The notes under the pieces were generated by a model that was not told the origin of the DNA, did not search any database, and saw only the letters and a program-made list of their open reading frames with translations. DNA of 64,000 bases from Eucommia ulmoides. Its lineage: Eukaryota > Streptophyta > Magnoliopsida > Garryales > Eucommiaceae. The stretch covers positions 51,755,647 to 51,819,646 of the forward strand of contig CM028328.1 of the NCBI GenBank assembly GCA_016647705.1, read 5' to 3'. The stretch's first letter is position 1. Each line of letters begins with the position of its first letter. Shown here one piece after another: positions 33,640 to 45,077 of the stretch. A program made the position numbers and the translations under genes.

Positions 33640-35403
33640 AAGGGGGCAATTGATGAAGGTATTTTTGGGCACCTCTGAATCAGCACTTGGAACCCAACCA
33701 CGTGTCAACCCTCACAATGACAGAGACACATTCCGGAGTCCACAACGCCATGTTGGAGCATACACCGACTACGGCTCCTCCTTGGAATCTCATTTATACC
33801 CAGAGAAGAGCGAGGAGCCCCGTAGGGACATTCCACTCTGAGCTCTGCATCGTGGCCTCAACGATTAGTTTCAGGGACTCAGTCGTTCACCTCGACCAGC
33901 TCCTATTTTTACCTTGTTTCTTCTCTAGGACTTCACGGATCTCCGCTCTTCTCCACCATCTCATCGCCGCAGGCCTGACAAAAGCCCGCGGGCTTCGCCA
34001 CATGGGCCCAAAAGTCCAAGCCCAACAATTATCTCCTAAACGCCCCAGATTATCGGCTAAACATAGGATTTCGACTAGTTAATCATGTTTAGGCCCGACT
34101 AATCATCTCCAATGCCTATATATATCGGGAGGCTATGTAAGCACGAGGTACGTTTGAATACACTTATATTACGCTCGAGTTCATTTGTTTACTTGCTATA
34201 TTCTGTACATTTTCTCTCTGAGCACTAATTATCACGCCGGAGGGGCTTCACCAAGACAAACCCCAGTTAAACCTTCTGCAGGTACCCTTCCTGAGGAGCA
34301 GAACTCTGGACACAGTAAGTCAGTCCTCTCAGGATCCAGTACAGCTCACGCAAAAACTTTTCAACCGACGACTCCACCTCAGCAAGTGGACCCACCCGTC
34401 ATCCGACTGGACTATACTCGAGGTGTGTACCAGTTTTATACACCAACAATCATATTTAAGTGAATTGAATGAAGATTAAGTAATAGTGATATATGGGGTC
34501 TATATGAGCATTTAAATGTCATATCTTGTGGGAACTAGCTGTTAGGGGGCCTGTTTCAAATATGTTTAAATAGACCCACGTTTTTCAAATATTAATACAT
34601 CATTTTATTGACAACTTTCAGTTCGTGTGATTTCTAAGAGTTTTTATTTTAAGATTATATCGAGAGATTATTGTAAGATCATTCTTGATAAAAGTTCTTG
34701 AGAATAAGTGTTGATTATTTTGGCGTCACCGATCTAAGCTTTGTTGTGATTCAATTTTAATTCTTTTGGTGATATCCTAGTGAGATTGTTCCAAGCTTTA
34801 TTCTTTATTGTGATTATATATTATTCTTCTTGCTTGGATTTTAAAGTTTGTGAAATCGTTTTTAAATCTTAAAGTGCATAAAAATATTTTAAAATTATTT
34901 TTGTGGAAATCTGACTACATGCTTGATTCTGTTACCCACTTATTTTATAATTAGATTTCAAATTCCTCACTTAATTCTATCACTAGTATTTATCGGGATA
35001 TTAATTGAGTTTAAATTGATTTGAGCTGGTAGAACCTTCGAGTAGGAAGAAACTTATCGATTTTTGTAATTTGTGAGTTTTGTGCGGATTAGATACTGTT
35101 GAGAGTATCTAGTGAGAGGTAGTTGGGTTTCAAGCTCTTCCTTTAAAGATATTGAGGTTTAATCTTTACCTAGACTATAAAAAGGTTTGGTTACTCTTTT
35201 CTGTAAAAAGAGATAGACGTAATTCTTCCTGATTAGAATTAATTGAGTGTAATTTGTAATGGTTCCATCTTTACCGGTGAAAGAATACTTGGAGTGTTTT
35301 TAGTGAGGTTTGATTCTTAGCTTAAGTATAAAAGAATTAGGTTAATCTTTAACCTGTTAAAAAGATAGAGGTTCTTCCTTAACCTGTGAAAATGGAATTG
35401 TAA

Positions 35404-36200
35404 GGTTGTGCTTGGGTAAAGGATTTGGGAAAGGGATTTCATTTGGGGAAAGGATTTCAAAATCTATTTTTAACAAATACTTTGTTTGGATAGTTATGAA
35501 AAGCGATTTGACAAATCCTTTTATCTTAAAAAATAGGTGAAAAGAGGAATTGAGAAATGACTTTGGGAAATGTGTCATTTGCAAATCCTTTTAAGAAAGG
35601 ATTTCACAAATCTCATCCTTTGCGACGATAGATGACCTTCGCGACACAGACCTCCTTCTCGCAACGACCACCGACAATAACGAGCCCTCATTCGTGACCA
35701 CCGACGATTGCTACACTTGATTCGTGTCGTTCTGCTTCACAACCACCGACGACAGGTTCGTTGCTCTTCGATCGCGATTAGGGTTCGTTTTATTCTAATT
35801 AGGGTTCGCAATGGATCCTGGGTTCACAATTAGGGTTCGCAATTGAGCTTCTCCTTTGCCGACGAACGCCATATTTGCGTCCCCTTCGTTCGTCTTCTTC
35901 GTCTCCTTCGCAATTAGGGTTCGCAGAAGTGGGATCATAAAAAAAATAAAAAATAAAAATAAAAAAATAAAATAAAATAACCTGTGGGATTAGAAGAAAA
36001 CTGTTTTGTTCTATTTTGTGATTCTAATAATCATGTTTTGTTCCCACGAATTTGTTGTTGAAATTTGGGATAAGAAGAATACTGTTTTCAAATATTTTAC
36101 CTATCCAAATAAGAGAATTGTAAATGACATGTTCAAGTACTTCAACTCAAACAATTATCCAAACAAAGAATTTGTCAAATCTCTTACCCCAAACGCAACC
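35404..36200 (+). mobile_element. Harbinger/Tourist-type MITE, copy 1 (797 bp)
   Basis: The target duplication is taa (35401-35403 and 36201-36203). The ends ggttgtgcttggg and cccaaacgcaacc are inverted repeats, followed by inverted aaaggatttg / caaatctctt. The uninterrupted site is visible in the paralogous LTR at about 27380-27395 (ttgtaaaggttgattct), so the borders are exact. No transposase is encoded. A second copy of equal length is at 49526-50325. Confidence 0.92.
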
Positions 36201-36551
36201 TAAAGGTTGATTCTAAGTCTGTAAAAGAATCATTGTATAAAGGTTTGGTTCCTACATATTTAAAAGAATCTTACTGGTTTAGTGGGTGCGACTCTCCGTG
36301 GGGCTCGGAGAACTGGATTAGCCAAGAGTAGCTAGTGAACCAATACATATCGTGGTGTACTGCATTGTTAATTTTCTTTATTTCTTGTTGTTTAGATGTG
36401 CATTTAGTTATCTACTGCTATATAAAGATAATAATTAATTTAGGATTAAATTGATTATTTGAATCTTTTAAGTGTTGAAAGGAAACAATTTGCTTTAATT
36501 TTTATAACTAACTAATTTGCCCCCTTTTGGGTAGATCACTGTGCCAAAACA

Positions 36552-38100
36552 TCCTTCATAACAATTTATCAACGCCAATCATTATTTATTTTTTTTAGTT
36601 TTTCTAATACAATTATTTGATCTAAACTTCATATTCTTAGAATAATCATCAACCAACAAATGTAAAACAAATAATAAAATAAAATACCATGTATTGAAAT
36701 TTTTTTCCTCCAAAAATCAAGAATATTCCATTATAGATATGAAGATGATTAAAATAGTTTAATCATAACTCTTGCATTATGCGGGCATGATGACTATTGC
36801 TGTACAATCATGCAGATGTAATTTTAGGCAGAAATTGGAGGTCTTAAATAAGCGAAATTTGAAAATGAGACACCGTGAAAATATATATTTTTAAAATACT
36901 CAGAATTATTTTATAAAATTAAAATGTTAAAAGAAAGACAGTTGATATAGTAATTGAATCAAAATTGAGATTTTTTTATTTAACATGGTATTAATAAAAA
37001 TATTTTGGAAGAAAAAAATATAGAAGGGTTCCAAAGTTTCGGGCCGGCCCCTAAGCAATCGCCTTGGCAGACTCTGCCCAAGGTTGGCCTTGGGTAATTT
37101 AAGTTGAAAAAAAAAAAAAAACATATTTATAATAATTAATTATAATTATAATTACATAGTCAAAATTTAATTACTTCTTTTTATGGGTTAGTATGTGTTA
37201 CTTGCTATTTAATCTCAGTTACTCTTTGTCTCACAAGATATTGGACGTCTGAAAAAAATTTACAGGCCCCTAATATTCTTCTCATCTTATTATATAGATA
37301 TAAAAATATATTAAAAATACTATATTTATTAAGAAAAAAAATAAAGAAAATCTCACTTTTACCATTAAAATTAAAATGGGCTACTAGTTGCAAGTCCATA
37401 TTGACAAACATTCCTAATATATTTATTATTTAAGATAAATCTAAATATATTTTCTCTCAGTACATTAATAAAAACATAATAAATGGGGAGGATACAAATA
37501 TTACTTTTTAGTAACAAGTTAAGTTAATAACAACGTAATGAATAGGGAGATACAAATGTTAGTATACAACAATAATGTCAATAGCATCATAATAAATATG
37601 GGATGTAAATGTTACTATATAGTAAATAATTATTATATACCAATTAATTTTTCTCTAAATTTAAATAGAATAAATTAGTAATGAACTTGGTCCATTATAA
37701 AATACCCATTTATTAAATGTGTTCTAAACGTAACTATGTAGTATATATTCTATTCTTCTTTTTCTTTCTTTTTTCTTCCTCTTTCTTTTTCTTTCTTCTT
37801 CTTCTTTTTTTTTTTTTTTTTTTTTAATTTGACAAATTGCCGTGTTCATATCAGAAAAGGACACACACACATGTCCATAATCGTGCTCTCCTAGCTGAGC
37901 CGGTCACTACGGTCTACGAGACCGCCTTTCAACCAACTAATGTTCATATATTTTGGAAAAACTACACTTTCACCCCTTGAACTATGGGTCCATTTTCAGC
38001 GTGGTCCATGAAGTATCACGTTTTGTTGGATCTATGAACTATCAAATTAGTGTCAAAATGGTCCAATCCATTAATTAATTAGATTATTAAATTCAAATTA
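36552..38100. other. intergenic, AT-rich, no gene seen
   Basis: It contains a GC-rich phrase at 37030-37100 (gggccggccc..cccaaggttggcc) and a CT/T-run at 37750-37825. Near 37960-38090 there is a segment beginning actacactttcaccccttgaactatgg, typical of small plant MITE-like repeats, but no pair of ends was found. Confidence 0.5.
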
Positions 38101-38127
38101 CTAGTTTATACCCACATTATGCGCGGG
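38101..38127 (-). mobile_element. Helitron-like 3' terminus
   Basis: On the minus strand the sequence is cccgcgcataatgtggg (short hairpin), then tataaa, then CTAG followed by T. A GC hairpin a few bases before CTRR is the Helitron 3' end pattern. The element would extend to the right; its 5' TC end was not found. Confidence 0.5.
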
Positions 38128-38807
38128 ATATTGATTTTTTTTTTTATAAAGTTCCATTTTTTTTTTTAATTCATATGATTTATTATTTAAATTGAATTGT
38201 TTATTTTATTAATGTATAACTTAATTAGATTGTAGTCCAAATATGTCTATTTAAATTTTATTCTTTAACTTCATTGTAAATTTATTAATTCAATTATAAC
38301 TGAAAAGATAATGTATTAAATGTATTATTAAATTATGTATTAATTTCACTATAATATATGTTTTTGCCAAACTCGCGAAAAGAGAGAAAAATATATGTTC
38401 TTGTCTCTTATTCGTTCTCAAACATAGGCTTCGGTTTTTAGTATATAACATAACATTAGATTTAGATTAGATGTAGATTATTACGTATTAAACTTTTAAG
38501 TAAGATCCGGGATAAGTAATTTATTGACAAATAAATTAGCATAGTATACAAATGCGCATGGGCCCAATATCAGATTTAGGGGATTAGTTTGGCAAATTGG
38601 GCTTTGTATTGGGGTAGTAGAATGTGATGATGTTGGTACATTATAGAAGAGGAGGTTCATTAAGAGTAAAAAAAAAAAAAAAAAAGCAGCCCATTCCTCC
38701 AAAGGTATAAGTAATTTAGAGTTGGGCATGGTTCAAATGTTGATATATACAAGAAGTTTTTCTATTATATGACATAATGCAAAAATCATGTGGAATATAC
38801 ATGTTTA
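38128..38807. other. AT-rich DNA, possible Helitron body
   Basis: No ORF, hairpin or repeat of note except an A-run (38670-38688). Confidence 0.4.
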
Positions 38808-39010
38808 AAGCTTAGTCCGATTGGTAATGGGATGTGCCTCTCTTTTTCTTTATTAATCAGGGTTCGACTCTTCTGTGTAGCACTCCAGAAATTAAATATT
38901 AAATTTAATCATAAATGCATCAAGTCGTTGTGGGAGGGTATATCTTTAACACTCAATAAAGTGATTAGTCGATGTGTGCATAAGTTGGCATCGATAACAA
39001 AGCCCAAAAT
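38808..39010 (+). mobile_element. tRNA-derived SINE, copy 1
   Basis: It starts near tttaaagcttag. A box-A-like agtccgattgg (38814-38824) and an exact box B ggttcgactc (38861-38870) are 37 bases apart, an RNA polymerase III promoter. It is homologous over about 200 bases to 50484-50695 (gcactcca..gaaattaaat, atgcatcaa.t.gttgt, gatgtg.gcataag). The 3' tail has decayed. Confidence 0.7.
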
Positions 39011-39220
39011 TACATGTTAAATTCATTTTAAATATAACAACAAAATATCATGTAATTTTAAATATCAACTACATAACAAATGATAAAAACATGTGTTGAA
39101 TTATCATGAAATGTTACATTCAATGTTTTTTTTTCTTGTAATATTCGTAGATAAAAAAGCAAAAAATTATTTGGAATATAACATTGTTGAATTCATGTTT
39201 GAATACAACCCAACATTATA

Positions 39221-39374
39221 TCCTCTAGATAAGTTTTGAATTTTTAATTACATTATAAATATGTGTTAAATATAAACCTTGAAAGTGGCATGATATTTCC
39301 TCTAGATAAGTTTTGAATTTTTAATTACATTATAAATATGTGTTAAATATAAACCTTGAAAGTGGCATGATATT
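39221..39374 (+). repeat. 77-bp tandem duplication
   Basis: Units 39221-39297 and 39298-39374 both begin tcctctagataagttttgaa and end ggcatgatat, with almost no differences. Confidence 0.9.
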
Positions 39375-39402
39375 GAAAGTGTTGAATATAATATATAAAC
39401 TT

Positions 39403-40275
39403 TGTTGATGTCAAATTTTGGTCAACATCAACAGTATATTTTGGTCAAGTTTATTTGTCTTTTCAGTATTGGGCGGAGTGGAGACAATCCTAGCTCCATT
39501 CCTTTTAGTCAAGCAATCTGAAAGGTTCTGAGGTTCGAAATAGGTGTTTGACCGTTCTAGGGTGAGCTCCGAGCTGATACTTGCACAAAGACTCATCGGA
39601 GTATTACCCGGTGAAATTCCTCCGACTTGAGAGTAAGAGCTTGGGAGAAAAGGGCTAAAAATATGCTTTAGAAAAGTAATTGAGCATTAAGTGATACATT
39701 TGGGCATTGATGACCCTTCCTTTTATAAGAGAAGATGTTGATTAGCGTTGTAGGATTAGTGGGCCTAAGCTTGGATTATTACCCTAAGCTTGGCGCACGG
39801 CCAATATGCGGACACGTGGAGAGATTAAACCCATGGGCTTGGGCTTTTCGACCCATTGAGAAGGAGTCCGTGGGTTGATCATGTACGGATGCGGAGAGAC
39901 GGTCTAACCCATGGATCTCAAGAGATTTGTATTCATTCTTCTAGAGATGGGGATTTTCTCAGTTCATCTTAGCATTCTGAGTCGGGCAAGGGACGTTTCA
40001 CCCACAAGTCTGCTGGATTCAATTGCCGACCTGGGGAATGCTGGCCTAGGAAGGTGCCGAGGAGAGAAAAGGCATGCTCAGCCAAGCCTTGGAAATTCCA
40101 CCAGGGATACCCGTGGTCCTTTTTTTGGTTGTAATCGGTCAGAGTTGAGTCTAATCCTCTGACCGACGGGGTCTTCAAATCTTGCTCTTGGTAAATTGGG
40201 TCCTACTTGGGGTTATTGCATACGTGGTGATCTTTTATAGGGGTAGTTCGGGATGTTATAATTTTACACTTATCA
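39403..40275 (-). mobile_element. Tat element 2, 3' LTR (873 bp)
   Basis: On the minus strand it starts tgataagtgtaaaatt right after a PPT (ggtcctggggggcaac, 40276-40291) and ends gacatcaaca at 39403. A minus-strand TATA box (cttataaaagg) lies at 39723-39733. It shares the gcacaaag..ggtgaaattcctcc..gagagtaag block with 12998 and 63564. The rest of the element is to the right, cut at about 43837. Confidence 0.85.
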
Positions 40276-40291
40276 GTTGCCCCCCAGGACC
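40276..40291 (-). other. polypurine tract of Tat element 2
   Basis: Minus strand ggtcctggggggcaac directly adjoins the LTR start tgataag, the plus-strand priming site for reverse transcription. It fixes the LTR edge. Confidence 0.8.
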
Positions 40292-40642
40292 TAGTGCCGA
40301 AAAAAAACACAAGGTGCTGGGGACTCAGCTCTACTCTAGCTTGTATCTTCCATGGGCTATTTGAAATCTTTAGGAGTATATTTTGTTTGGAAAATTTTGG
40401 GAGTCAGTTATGGCATTATACCATTTAGGGAAAGATTCTCGTTTCGAAAAGGAGAACGCTCCGACCCGAAGAAATGTGAACGGCCTGGGAATGGCCCACA
40501 AAGCCCGTGTTATTTGGCTTCTCCGCTATGTTTCGTGGCTAACTATCAAATGGGTGACACCTGGACTGTCCTTTCTGATGAGCGCGGTGATCAAGGATCC
40601 CTAGGCCATTTGATTAAAAGACAATTCAGTAGGACACAATCC

Positions 40643-40652
40643 CTATAAATAG
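40643..40652 (+). promoter_or_regulatory. TATA box facing the antisense ORF of Tat element 2
   Basis: ctataaatag lies 99 bases before the ATG at 40742, on the strand opposite to the element's own gag-pol. The spacing (TATA, about 30 bases to a likely start, about 65-base leader) looks like an ordinary gene promoter. Confidence 0.6.
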
Positions 40653-40741
40653 GAGGCCGCCCCATGCTCATTTTCACACTCAGGCGATTTTAGGGAACTT
40701 TTTCTCTTCCCAGCAACAGTAATCTTTCTCCAACTTTTGTC

Positions 40742-43109
40742 ATGCCTTCATCTTCTTCTGCATCATCATCTTCTTTTTCATCATCATCATCATCTTCTTC
40801 TTCTTAGTACATTTCGAGCTTGGAGTCCATCCCTACAGACTGGACTTTGTTGGTCTCTACGCTCCAGTGGATTGAGCCCAGCTCAGGCCCATCGAGGGTC
40901 CTACCCCTCAATTTAGAAGATCAAATGCGCTTGTCCAGTGGTGCAATACAACTTCACCTCGCCTCTGTGGCCACGACGATGGGTCGTTCAGACTAGAGCG
41001 AGGGGGCTGACCCTTTTGAGGACCCCTTTGTTAAGCTCAGTTCGAACCCGACCAGTGAGGGCGGATCTGACGACACCTCCATGATGGAGACCCTAGAGGC
41101 TCCCCTACAGCCCTAGGCAACCCAAAACGGTGTCGTCCCTCTAGATAGCCTTATCTGGAGGATTAAATCCAACATGACTGAGGATGAGCTTACCACTACC
41201 CAGAGTGAGTGTACCTTTCTCGATACGGTGGAGGTTCGTCTTCCTCAGGCTTAAGAGAAGGCATACTCACCCCCAAAGGGCTACATTACTATGTACCAGG
41301 AGCAGCTGGATGCCAGTCTTAGGTTCTCCCTTCGCTGGTGGGTCAGGGTCGTCTGCTCGGAGTTTGGGCTATGTCCATCACAACTCGCTCCCAATAGCAT
41401 AAGGGTGGTTGTGGCATCCTTTATGGTCTTCCGTGCAGAAGAGAAAGAAATATCTATTGAGCTCTTTTGGGCCTTGTTCTTTACCAAATTAATGCCCCGA
41501 GGTAAGGGTTGGTGCTATCTCGCCTCCAGACGGTAATTTCTTCACAGCCTAGAATCGTCCATTAAGGGATGGAAGCCCAAATACTTTTACCTCGGGGGAA
41601 GCGGTCTAGAGTTTTGCCCGAAAGATGAGAGAATTAACCCCGTCCAAAGGAAATGGGGAACAGTCGGTAAGATTTATGTTTCGTGCTCAGAAGCGGGGGG
41701 GAGTTCTCTGCTCGGTCAATTTTTCTAACTTGTACTTTTTCATTATTTTGTAGTTCCAGAGAAGAAGACTAGGAAGAGGGTCAAACCCAACCCAGGAATT
41801 ATGAAGCAGATAGATACTATTCTCGCGACAGTTTTCATTGACATTGGGGAATTGCTAAAGTCCACACTCTACCCGTCATTGGCCCTTATCGAGCTTGATC
41901 CTGAGTTCAACAACAGTAATTTATCTTCTTTTCTCGACATAATTTACACACTTGTTACTGTTTTTGTCTTCTATATTTTCTTTTCTGGGTAGCAATAGAC
42001 AAGGCTACACTCAAGAAGGTATTGAAACAAAGACTTGCCCAGGAGGTGAAGAAGAATAATCAGGAGTCTCAGCCCGAGGCTGGCGCTTATGAGGAGAGGG
42101 AGACCATTGTAGCTCGAGCATCACTATACTCGACCTCTGTCCAGGCTGAGACTCCAAAGAGGAAAACACCAAAAAATGAGACTTCATGCCAACCAGGATT
42201 AACCTACCCCACCCTTGCTGAAGACGCCGAGCCTGGGGACTGCCAAGGTAAGGGAAAAAGATGAATGGTTCACATGGAGGCCAAGCAGGGCCGAAAATGT
42301 TCAAAGACAAAGATTGCCCCCCCGACGAGCTCGACCCCTGTACCTGACTTCTTCTTCATTTCAAACACAGGTTTTTACTTGACCAGAGGATCTTGGAGTG
42401 TCCAAATCTTATTCCAAGCTTCATCTACATGATCACCCTTCTACAGGACCGCCAAGAGCGACATTAAGGTCGTCTCTAAGCTTTATAAGAAGGTCATGTC
42501 GGTAAGTCCCTCTGAGCATTTTTTCTTTTCTATTTAACTTTTTCCTTGTGCTAAGTTTTTACCGTGGGGAGTCTCTTTAAGGTAGCCTCACTAGGAATGC
42601 GACTCTATCGAGCCCTTGAAAGAAAGAAGGCCCTCATGGATGAGAAGGAGAATATGGTTACCCACATGAAGAAATTCCATGAGAGGATGAGAAAAGTGGT
42701 CACCAGTGAGAGCACCTTTTGGGCTCTGGTGGGAGAGCTCTTTAGCGAGAAGGAGCAGCTCACTTCCTAGGTTAGGAAATTGGAGGCTGACTTGGCTAAG
42801 GTGAGGCAAAGGCTTAAGGTGGTTGAGGAGCAACAAGGAGAAAATATTGCCTGAGCCGAGCATGAGGCCGTTGACAAATGGAAAGAAAGCGTAGAGTTCC
42901 ACAAACTGAAGCTCAAGATCGGAGCTGATATGATGACGGATGGCTATAAGGCGGTGATTCGATCTTTCCACCGACAGTACCCCAAGTTCTCTTATGAGAC
43001 GATCCAAATAGAGTTGTCCAATTCCTAGGAGGAGGTAAAAGCAGACCATAATCAGAGACAAGAGGTCGACGTGGAAGAGACCGAAGACGATGGGGTAAGA
43101 CTCTCTTAA
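40742..43109 (+). pseudogene. antisense extra ORF of Tat element 2 (putative gypsy-type transposon protein family)
   Basis: It starts MPSSSSASSSSSF with a long Ser run, then a TAG at 40805, and continues in the same frame. The domain at 41270-41535 reads SPPKGYITMYQEQLDASLRF, then LCPSQLAPNSIRVVVASFMV and LFWALFFTKL..GWCYLASR. It matches the plant family annotated as putative gypsy-type transposon (Transposase_28, PF04195) by motif memory; no search was run. Exons seem separated by introns, for example gtaaga..ttgtag at about 41668-41753. 42564-43109 encodes coiled coil (LERKKALMDEKENMVTHMKK) and EFHKLKLKIGADMMTDGYKA. Function is unknown. Several in-frame stops make it a pseudogene. It is antisense to the element and next to its 3' LTR. 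Confidence 0.7.
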
Positions 43110-43837
43110 GGTTAGTAAAGCCCCCCATCTCAGCCCTGGAACTTTCAATCACATGTAAATTTTTTTCTTATTTTTGTTTCTTTATTTGGAACAGACCATT
43201 TTGTAATAGGAAATAATCCCACATCTATAATCAAAACATTTTGATCAATGAACTTCTGACTTCTGTTTAGGGAATTTGTTTGACTTATATATTTTTCTTC
43301 ATTTTTTCACATTTTATGGGCAGATGTTTCCAAGGTAGGAAAGTCTCATCAACCCTTCTAAAATGGGTAGAGTTGGGGACTTGGGCCCAGCTCGGTGCCC
43401 AAGCTCGGCATGAAGCCTAAGCTTGGCACGAAGCCAGAGCTCGGCTTAACACTTGAGCTCGGCCATGGCCATGAGCTTAGCCTGGTTTTTTTTTTTTTTT
43501 CATAGACTTGGATGCTTTTTCAAGTCATCTTTGCTCTTGACCCTTGTTTAGGTTGAACTCTTAGGAGGGTGTCATGTTATCAAGGGCTTCTTTTTGTGTT
43601 AAAAACTGTTCATAGTCTAAAAGGCGTCCTGATCTCGGTAAGTATCCTTAGCCTTGCTCTGTGCCTCAGCTTTGACCGGCTAAATCCCATAACTTCAGAG
43701 ATTTTTTTAGTTCCTCTCTTGCTTTAACGTAGGTACGTTCCTTAGAGGTTTTACTCTCTTTCTTCGCACCACATGTTTATGTTCAGTAGAGGATGGGATC
43801 CTGACATCTCGGTTAACCGACCATGGGCTTCATCTTC
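43110..43837 (-). other. Tat element 2, 3' UTR remnant
   Basis: Repeats of aagctcgg(c/t)..gaagcc occur at 43385-43480 (five or so short units), followed by a T-run. This corresponds to the repeat-rich region between pol and the extra ORF of element 1. The element is cut here; its pol is missing. Confidence 0.5.
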
Positions 43838-44440
43838 TGCAGGCAGTCTACGATATGCTGCTGATTGCACTAGGCCCGACATAGCTTATGATGTGGGGTT
43901 ACTATGCAGGTTTACAAGCAGACCTATTATTGAGCATTAACATGCTATTTAAAGGGTGATGAGGTACCTAAAAAAGACTATGAACGTTGGATTACATTAT
44001 CAGAAATTTTCCATTGTCCTAGAAGGATATAGCAATACTAATTGGAATACCCTTTCAGATGACTCCAAGGCAACTAGCGGCTATATATTTAGCATAGTTG
44101 TTGGAGCTATTTCTTGGAAATCTAAGAAACATACTATTTTAGCTTAATCTACTATGGATTCTGAAATGATTGCACTAGCATCAACTAGTGAGGAAATAGG
44201 GTGGTTAAGAAGTTTGCTTTCCAATACCCTTTTACGAGAAAAATCGATTCCAACTATCTTGATCCATTGCGATAGTACTGCAGTTATTGCAAAAATTTAA
44301 AACTATTATTATAACGAAACAAGACGACAAATACATCACAAACACAATACTATTAGAGAGTATATCTCGACTGGATCTATAAGAGTGGATCATATACGTT
44401 CTGATGATAACATAGTTGATCATTTGATGAAAGGATTATC
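43838..44440 (+). pseudogene. copia-3 RNase H and pol C-terminus
   Basis: The frame starts at GSLRYAADCTRPDIAYDVGL (43842), then VMRYLKKTMNVGLHYQKFSI, LEGYSNTNWNTLSDDSKATS, GYIFSIVVGAISWKSKKHTI, STMDSEMIALASTSEEIGWL, HCDSTAVIAKI and REYISTGSIRVDHIRSDDNI. It ends VDHLMKGLS. It is the copia RNase H with D, E and D positions mostly present (first Asp changed: YSNTNW for the usual Y.DADW). Upstream pol is missing. Stops occur at several places. Confidence 0.88.
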
Positions 44441-44623
44441 TTAAGAGAAGGTTTACAAAACCTCGAAAGGAATGAGACTCAAGCCTATAGATTGACGAGT
44501 CACTTATGAGAGAAACCCAACTTATAGATTGGAGATCCCAAGAAATAGGTTGAAAGGGTAATAACAACTCATGAAGTGATACGAGGAGAAACATACTATT
44601 ATAATAATTTTAAGTTTTATTCC

Positions 44624-44667
<44 letters not shown>

Positions 44668-45077
44668 TGAAGCCTAACATCCTGAAGCGAAGAAGGTTGA
44701 GTTATTTTTTAAGTCTTAATGAAATCTATACTCTATTTGGAGTAGAATACCTAGCTACAGGAATACTTTTGATAGACTCACCTATGCGAATATGGAAGTG
44801 TGGTCACTTCTTATGGAATTTTGGGCAAATTCTCTAGAGCATTCACTGCACTGAGTTACACATGCATGGCCGTAAAGCACGAGCTTTTGGACTACACTCT
44901 GATAGGGTGTGTGTGATGTTGTTAGAGATAAAATTCTAAACTACGAGTTACTCTAGTATAATCTAAATCATCTTTACTATGTAAGGGTTCAAGTCGATAG
45001 ACATATTTGCTTATGCACAATCTTATATTGTATTATACTGTTCGATGAAAATTGTTTTAAAAATTCAAGTGAGGGAT
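44441..45077 (+). other. copia-3 3' UTR and PPT
   Basis: Non-coding DNA with a (TG)n microsatellite at 44629-44663. It ends in the purine tract caagtgaggga (45066-45076) beside the 3' LTR. Confidence 0.6.

Larger units (their letters stand above)
29148..34448 (+). mobile_element. Tat-type LTR element with gag but without protease, RT and RNase H (5.3 kb)
   Basis: The two LTRs are 29148-29946 (799 bp) and 33651-34448 (798 bp). Both start tgat(t/g)a.ggtatttttgg and end caccaaca, with TATA boxes ctatatatatcggg (29608 and 34117 regions). A PBS-like tttggttccatatgtgggaa follows the left LTR, and a PPT (aagggggcaat, 33640-33650) precedes the right one. The target duplication is gtcat / atcat (one mismatch). 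Inside are gag, then at once the integrase C-terminus, then a long 3' UTR. The LTRs differ at many places, so the insertion is not recent. Confidence 0.9.
28425..36551 (+). mobile_element. LTR of family A, copy B, interrupted twice
   Basis: The pieces are 28425-29147, 34449-35403 and 36201-36551. The left start is truncated, lacking the first ~350 bases of family A. A block of gatcggtcaa/ccgac repeats lies at 28560-28900, equivalent to the gtcgac block of the other copies. The right end reads ctcggagaactggattagccaagag..gggtagatcactgtgccaaaaca. A Tat-type element (29148-34448) and a Harbinger MITE (35404-36200) sit inside. It is clearly more diverged than the copy at 25542. Confidence 0.8.
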
